Origin: Planctomycetota bacterium
GTDB taxonomy: Bacteria > Planctomycetota > Brocadiia > JAADGH01
DNA: 64,000 nt
Direction: 5' to 3'
NCBI GenBank assembly: GCA_013152475.1
Contig: JAADGH010000078.1
Coordinates: 111,108 to 175,107, forward strand
Shown: positions 62,546 to 64,000 of the stretch, piece by piece
Position numbering within the stretch: the first letter of the stretch is position 1
Layout of the letters: each line of letters opens with the position of its first letter
The notes under the pieces: generated by a model
The model's database searches: none
What the model saw: only the letters and a program-made list of their open reading frames with translations
Told to the model about the DNA's origin: nothing
Made by a program: the position numbers and the translations under genes

Positions 62546-64000
62546 ATGGCCAAGACGTATCGTGTGACGTTCGAGCCGGAAGGGCGAAGCGTGTTCGCCC
62601 TGGAGGGGACCACGGTGATCGAGGCCGCCGGCCGGGCGGAAATCATCCTGAACCTGCCGTGCGGCGGCAAGGGCACCTGCGGGAAGTGCAGGGTGGAGGT
62701 CCCCGTTGGTTCCCCGCCCCACTCCGAAAAGGAGCTGGAGCACCTGAACGAGGACGAGGTCCGCCGCAATGTCCACCTGGCCTGCCAGACACACATCCAT
62801 GCGGACATGACGATCAACATTCCGAGTGAGACGCGCTTCTTCGAGCAGAAGATCCTCGTCGAGGGCGCCGGCCGCGAGGTCGCCCTCGAACCCGGCGTGA
62901 AGAAGGTCTTCGTGAAGGTGAAGGAACCGTGCCTTGAGGACCAGACGGCCGACGTGGATCGCGTGCTCGAATCGGTCAAGGACATGGCCTCGGACGCCCG
63001 CGTGGACCTGGATACCATCCGTACGGTCCCCGATCGGCTCCGGGAGGGCAAGTTCAAGATTACGGTGGTCCTGAACGGGAACGAGCTGCTGTCCATCGAG
63101 GGAGGCGACACGACCGAGCACACCTACGGCGTTGCCTTTGACATCGGCACCACAACGATCGTGGGGATGCTGCTCGACTTGAGATCGGGCAAACTGGTCG
63201 CGACGGCATCGCGCACGAACCCGCAGGTGGTCTATGGGGACGATGTCATCAGCCGCATCAGCTACGCCATGGAGAACAAGAACGGCCTCGCCGAGCTCCA
63301 GGAGCGCGTGGTGGCGGCGATCAACGAGATCATCGCCGAGATATGCCGCCAGGCCGGCGTGAACCGCCGGCATGTCTACGAGGTCTTCGCCGTCGGCAAC
63401 ACGACCATGCACCACCTGCTGCTGGGGGTCCACCCGAAAAACATCGCCCAGGCGCCCTACGTGGCTGCCGTGCGGAAGTCGATCGAAACCAGGGCCGCCG
63501 ACCTGGGCATTCACATCAACGAATACGGGCGCTTCCATGCCATGCCGAACATCGCCGGTTTCGTCGGGGGCGATACCGTCGGCGTCATCCTGGCCGCGGG
63601 GATGATGCACAGCGACGATCTGAAGCTGGCCATCGACATCGGCACCAACGGGGAGCTGGCCATGGGGACGAAAGACCGCATGATCTGCTGCTCCACCGCC
63701 GCCGGCCCCGCCTTCGAGGGCGCGCGGATCAAGTTCGGCATGCGGGCGGCCGACGGGGCCATCGAGAAGGTGGTCATTCGCGACGACGTGGAGGTCAACG
63801 TCATCGGCCGCGCCCGGGCCCGTGGGCTCTGCGGGACGGCGCTGATCGATGCCGTCGCCGAGCTTCTGCGGGTGGGCGTCATCGACTCCACCGGAAAGAT
63901 CCTTGCCCCGGAGGAGGCGAACGGCGACGTCCCCGATGCCGTCAGGAAGCGAATCGTGCCCGGAGACATGGGATACGATTTCGTCCTCGTCCCTGGCAGC
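62546..64000 (+). CDS. 2Fe-2S / ASKHA corrinoid-activation protein (RACE, DUF4445), truncated by the window end
   Basis: Read directly from sequence: MAKTYRVTFEPEGRSVFALEGTTVIEAAGRAEIILNLPCGGKGTCGKCRVEV...YGVAFDIGTTTIVGMLLDLRSG...LKLAIDIGTNGELAMG; open through 64000, so absent from the supplied ORF list. Confidence 0.93.
   Translation, partial: MAKTYRVTFEPEGRSVFALEGTTVIEAAGRAEIILNLPCGGKGTCGKCRVEVPVGSPPHSEKELEHLNEDEVRRNVHLACQTHIHADMTINIPSETRFFEQKILVEGAGREVALEPGVKKVFVKVKEPCLEDQTADVDRVLESVKDMASDARVDLDTIRTVPDRLREGKFKITVVLNGNELLSIEGGDTTEHTYGVAFDIGTTTIVGMLLDLRSGKLVATASRTNPQVVYGDDVISRISYAMENKNGLAELQERVVAAINEIIAEICRQAGVNRRHVYEVFAVGNTTMHHLLLGVHPKNIAQAPYVAAVRKSIETRAADLGIHINEYGRFHAMPNIAGFVGGDTVGVILAAGMMHSDDLKLAIDIGTNGELAMGTKDRMICCSTAAGPAFEGARIKFGMRAADGAIEKVVIRDDVEVNVIGRARARGLCGTALIDAVAELLRVGVIDSTGKILAPEEANGDVPDAVRKRIVPGDMGYDFVLVPGS

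Noticed and set aside
62459-63610. 383-aa minus-strand ORF listed in the track
   Set aside because: Antisense to the RACE/DUF4445 gene, which is open to the window end and has diagnostic 2Fe-2S and ASKHA motifs.
1-64000. CRISPR arrays, tRNA/rRNA genes, prophage or full transposase
   Set aside because: No regularly spaced repeats, T-loop/anticodon architecture, rRNA signature stretches, or DDE/HUH/integrase ORFs recognised on either strand.

Overview
This 64 kb GC-rich window is bacterial chromosome. It carries no tRNA, rRNA, CRISPR array or full-length transposase that I can see. The gene style (many large secreted CAZyme-like or sulfatase-like proteins, no SusC/SusD or TonB genes, multi-PAS kinases, FHA-PP2C) is reminiscent of Planctomycetota/Lentisphaerota/Hydrogenedentota-type MAGs, but taxonomy is inference only. 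About 45 genes can be supported. Recognisable housekeeping genes are aroB, purE, mtnA, a phosphofructokinase and comF. Others include a YqeY/GatB-like protein, an E1-like ThiF plus MoaD-like pair, two sensor kinases and one response regulator. A PPIase/peptidase/rhomboid/CYTH cluster, a LarA-like plus radical SAM pair, and a run-off corrinoid-activation (RACE/DUF4445) gene that the ORF track does not list are also present. The strongest non-coding find is a 205-bp MITE-like element at 48345-48549. It has perfect 18-bp terminal inverted repeats beginning GTAA, an 8-bp direct repeat (CATCTGAG) on both sides (IS66-like end chemistry), and carries a paired-hairpin unit. A related tandemly duplicated copy lies at about 14150-14395 and a degenerate half-copy at 878-908. 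A structurally similar triple hairpin lies at 24717-24813. Several near-consensus sigma70-type promoters can be read directly. All homology statements are from motif recognition by eye; no searches were run.
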